Made by a program: the position numbers and the translations under genes | Assembly: GCA_016462625.1 (NCBI GenBank) | Contig: JAEMSV010000011.1 | Location: 1 to 59,377 of the forward strand | DNA length: 59,377 bases | Source: Solirubrobacteraceae bacterium | Lineage (GTDB): Bacteria > Actinomycetota > Thermoleophilia > Solirubrobacterales > Solirubrobacteraceae | Direction: 5' to 3' | Notes under the pieces: generated by a model | Told to the model about the DNA's origin: nothing | Databases searched by the model: none | The model's input: only the letters and a program-made list of their open reading frames with translations | Shown: in pieces, positions 58,368-59,377 of the stretch | Position numbering within the stretch: the first letter of the stretch is position 1 | Layout of the letters: the number at the start of each line of letters is the position of its first letter

Positions 58368-59377
58368 ATGCAGCTGGGAATGATCGGCCTCGGCCGGATG
58401 GGCGCGAACATGGTGCGGCGCCTAATGCGCGCCGGGCACGAATGCGTCGTCTATGACGTCAGCGCCGATGCGGTCGCTGCGCTCGAGGCGGAGGGCGCGA
58501 TCGGCGCCACCACGCTGGAGGAGTTCGCCGCGAAGCTGAGCAAGCCGCGCGCGACGATCATCATGGTCCCGGCCGCCGTGGTCGACGCGACGCTCGAGAA
58601 CCTCGTGCCGGTCTTCGAGTCCGGCGACACGATCATCGACGGCGGCAACTCGTACTACCGCGACGACATCCGCCGCTCCGAGGAGCTCGCGCCCAAGGGC
58701 ATCGAGTACATGGACATGGGCACGTCCGGCGGCACGCACGGCCTCGAGCGCGGGTACTGCCTGATGATCGGCGGCCCCGACGACGCGTTCGCCCGGCTCC
58801 AGCCGGTCTTCGAGACGCTCGCCCCCGGCAAGGCCGAGGCGCCGCCGACCCCAGGCCGTGGCGACCGCCCGGGCACGACCGCCGAGGACGGCTACCTGCA
58901 CTGCGGCAAGGTCGGCGCGGGCCACTTCGTGAAGATGGTCCACAACGGCATCGAGTACGGCACGATGGCCGCATACGCCGAGGGTCTGTCGATCCTCAAG
59001 CACGCGAACATCGGCCGCACCGCGCGCGAGGCCGACGCGGAGACGGCCCCGCTCGGCGACCCGCACTTCTACGACTACGACCTGGATCTCGGCGAGATCA
59101 CCGAGCTGTGGCGGCGCGGCAGCGTCGTCGGCGCCTGGCTGCTCGACCTCACGGCCGAGTCGTACATCCAGAGCCCGGACCTCGAGCAGTTCAAGGGCTC
59201 GGTGTCGGACTCCGGCGAGGGCCGCTGGACCGCGGTCGCCGCGATCGAGGAGGGCGTCCCGGCGCCGGTGCTCACGGGCGCGCTGTACGAGCGCTTCGCC
59301 TCACAGGGCGCGGACGAGTACGCCAACCGGGTGCTGAACGCGATGCGCTTCCAGTTCGGCGGGCATCACGTGAAGCC
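58368..59377 (+). CDS. gnd: 6-phosphogluconate dehydrogenase, decarboxylating (3' end outside window)
   Basis: The frame starts MQLGMIGLGRMGANMVRRLM at ATG 58368 (AGAGGA upstream) and is open to the window end, about 336 residues. NAD(P) loop GLGRMG at 7-12; DGGNSYYRDDIRRSEEL and GTSGGTHGLERGYCLMIGG are substrate-site signatures; GAGHFVKMVHNGIEYG carries the catalytic Lys and the HNGIEY motif. This is the shorter GndA-type enzyme of about 330-350 residues, so little is missing. It oxidises 6-phosphogluconate to ribulose 5-phosphate in the pentose phosphate pathway. A housekeeping marker of chromosomal sequence. Confidence 0.93.
   Translation, partial: MQLGMIGLGRMGANMVRRLMRAGHECVVYDVSADAVAALEAEGAIGATTLEEFAAKLSKPRATIIMVPAAVVDATLENLVPVFESGDTIIDGGNSYYRDDIRRSEELAPKGIEYMDMGTSGGTHGLERGYCLMIGGPDDAFARLQPVFETLAPGKAEAPPTPGRGDRPGTTAEDGYLHCGKVGAGHFVKMVHNGIEYGTMAAYAEGLSILKHANIGRTAREADAETAPLGDPHFYDYDLDLGEITELWRRGSVVGAWLLDLTAESYIQSPDLEQFKGSVSDSGEGRWTAVAAIEEGVPAPVLTGALYERFASQGADEYANRVLNAMRFQFGGHHVK

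Overview
The window is a GC-rich stretch of an actinobacterial chromosome, most likely from Thermoleophilia/Solirubrobacterales (Solirubrobacter, Conexibacter or Patulibacter type). This rests on base composition and on several lineage-typical proteins: a small secreted protein with SYAAYS...SSIKDRSITGRKI-type pseudo-repeats, large secreted beta-rich proteins and an RTX-like GGxGxD repeat protein. The assignment is inference; no rRNA is present.

Layout. (1) 1-10,123 is an accessory region. It holds a 17-bp perfect hairpin, four tandem 14-bp repeats, a DUF6602 protein, an ImmA/IrrE-PIN toxin-antitoxin-like pair, two unrelated IS3-family elements, a frameshifted phage terminase small subunit, other gene debris, and small unknown genes including one with a HEPN-like Rx4H motif. 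(2) 10,196-31,001 is almost entirely minus strand and looks like the transfer and maintenance core of an integrative/conjugative element or large plasmid. One tightly coupled operon (21,684 to 10,196) encodes a VirB2-like pilin, VirB6-like channel, PrgI-like protein, VirB4 ATPase, lytic transglycosylase-M23 hydrolase, lipoprotein, CpaE/TadZ-like NTPase, SpoIIM-like membrane protein, TraD/VirD4-like coupling ATPase and a replication-relaxation protein. Upstream lie a second HEPN-like protein, a MinD-like ATPase set, a LysM protein, secreted proteins, a sigma factor fused to a zinc-finger anti-sigma-like domain, and a ParA/ribbon-helix-helix partition pair. No relaxase, VirB11 or integrase was recognised.

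(3) 31,137-54,821 is a lipid/natural-product oxidation neighbourhood: three cytochrome P450s, a Baeyer-Villiger-type monooxygenase, a BtrH/DUF4872 protein with a hotdog thioesterase, an MBL hydrolase, an MMPL exporter and five TetR-family regulators, one of which is a tandem TetR-TetR fusion. Two loci in it (31.1-33.3 kb and 49.3-54.8 kb) share a homologous promoter block, paralogous TetR genes and a common operator core, which suggests a duplicated and then decayed P450/BtrH divergent unit. A second palindrome family (AACGATCGTT) precedes other P450 and secreted-protein genes.

(4) 55,092-55,623 holds a tRNA-like fossil, an orphan excisionase-like HTH gene and tRNA-Asp, a plausible right border of the island. 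(5) 55,718 to the end looks like ordinary chromosome: RTX-like protein, a fourth P450 and the start of 6-phosphogluconate dehydrogenase, which runs off the window.
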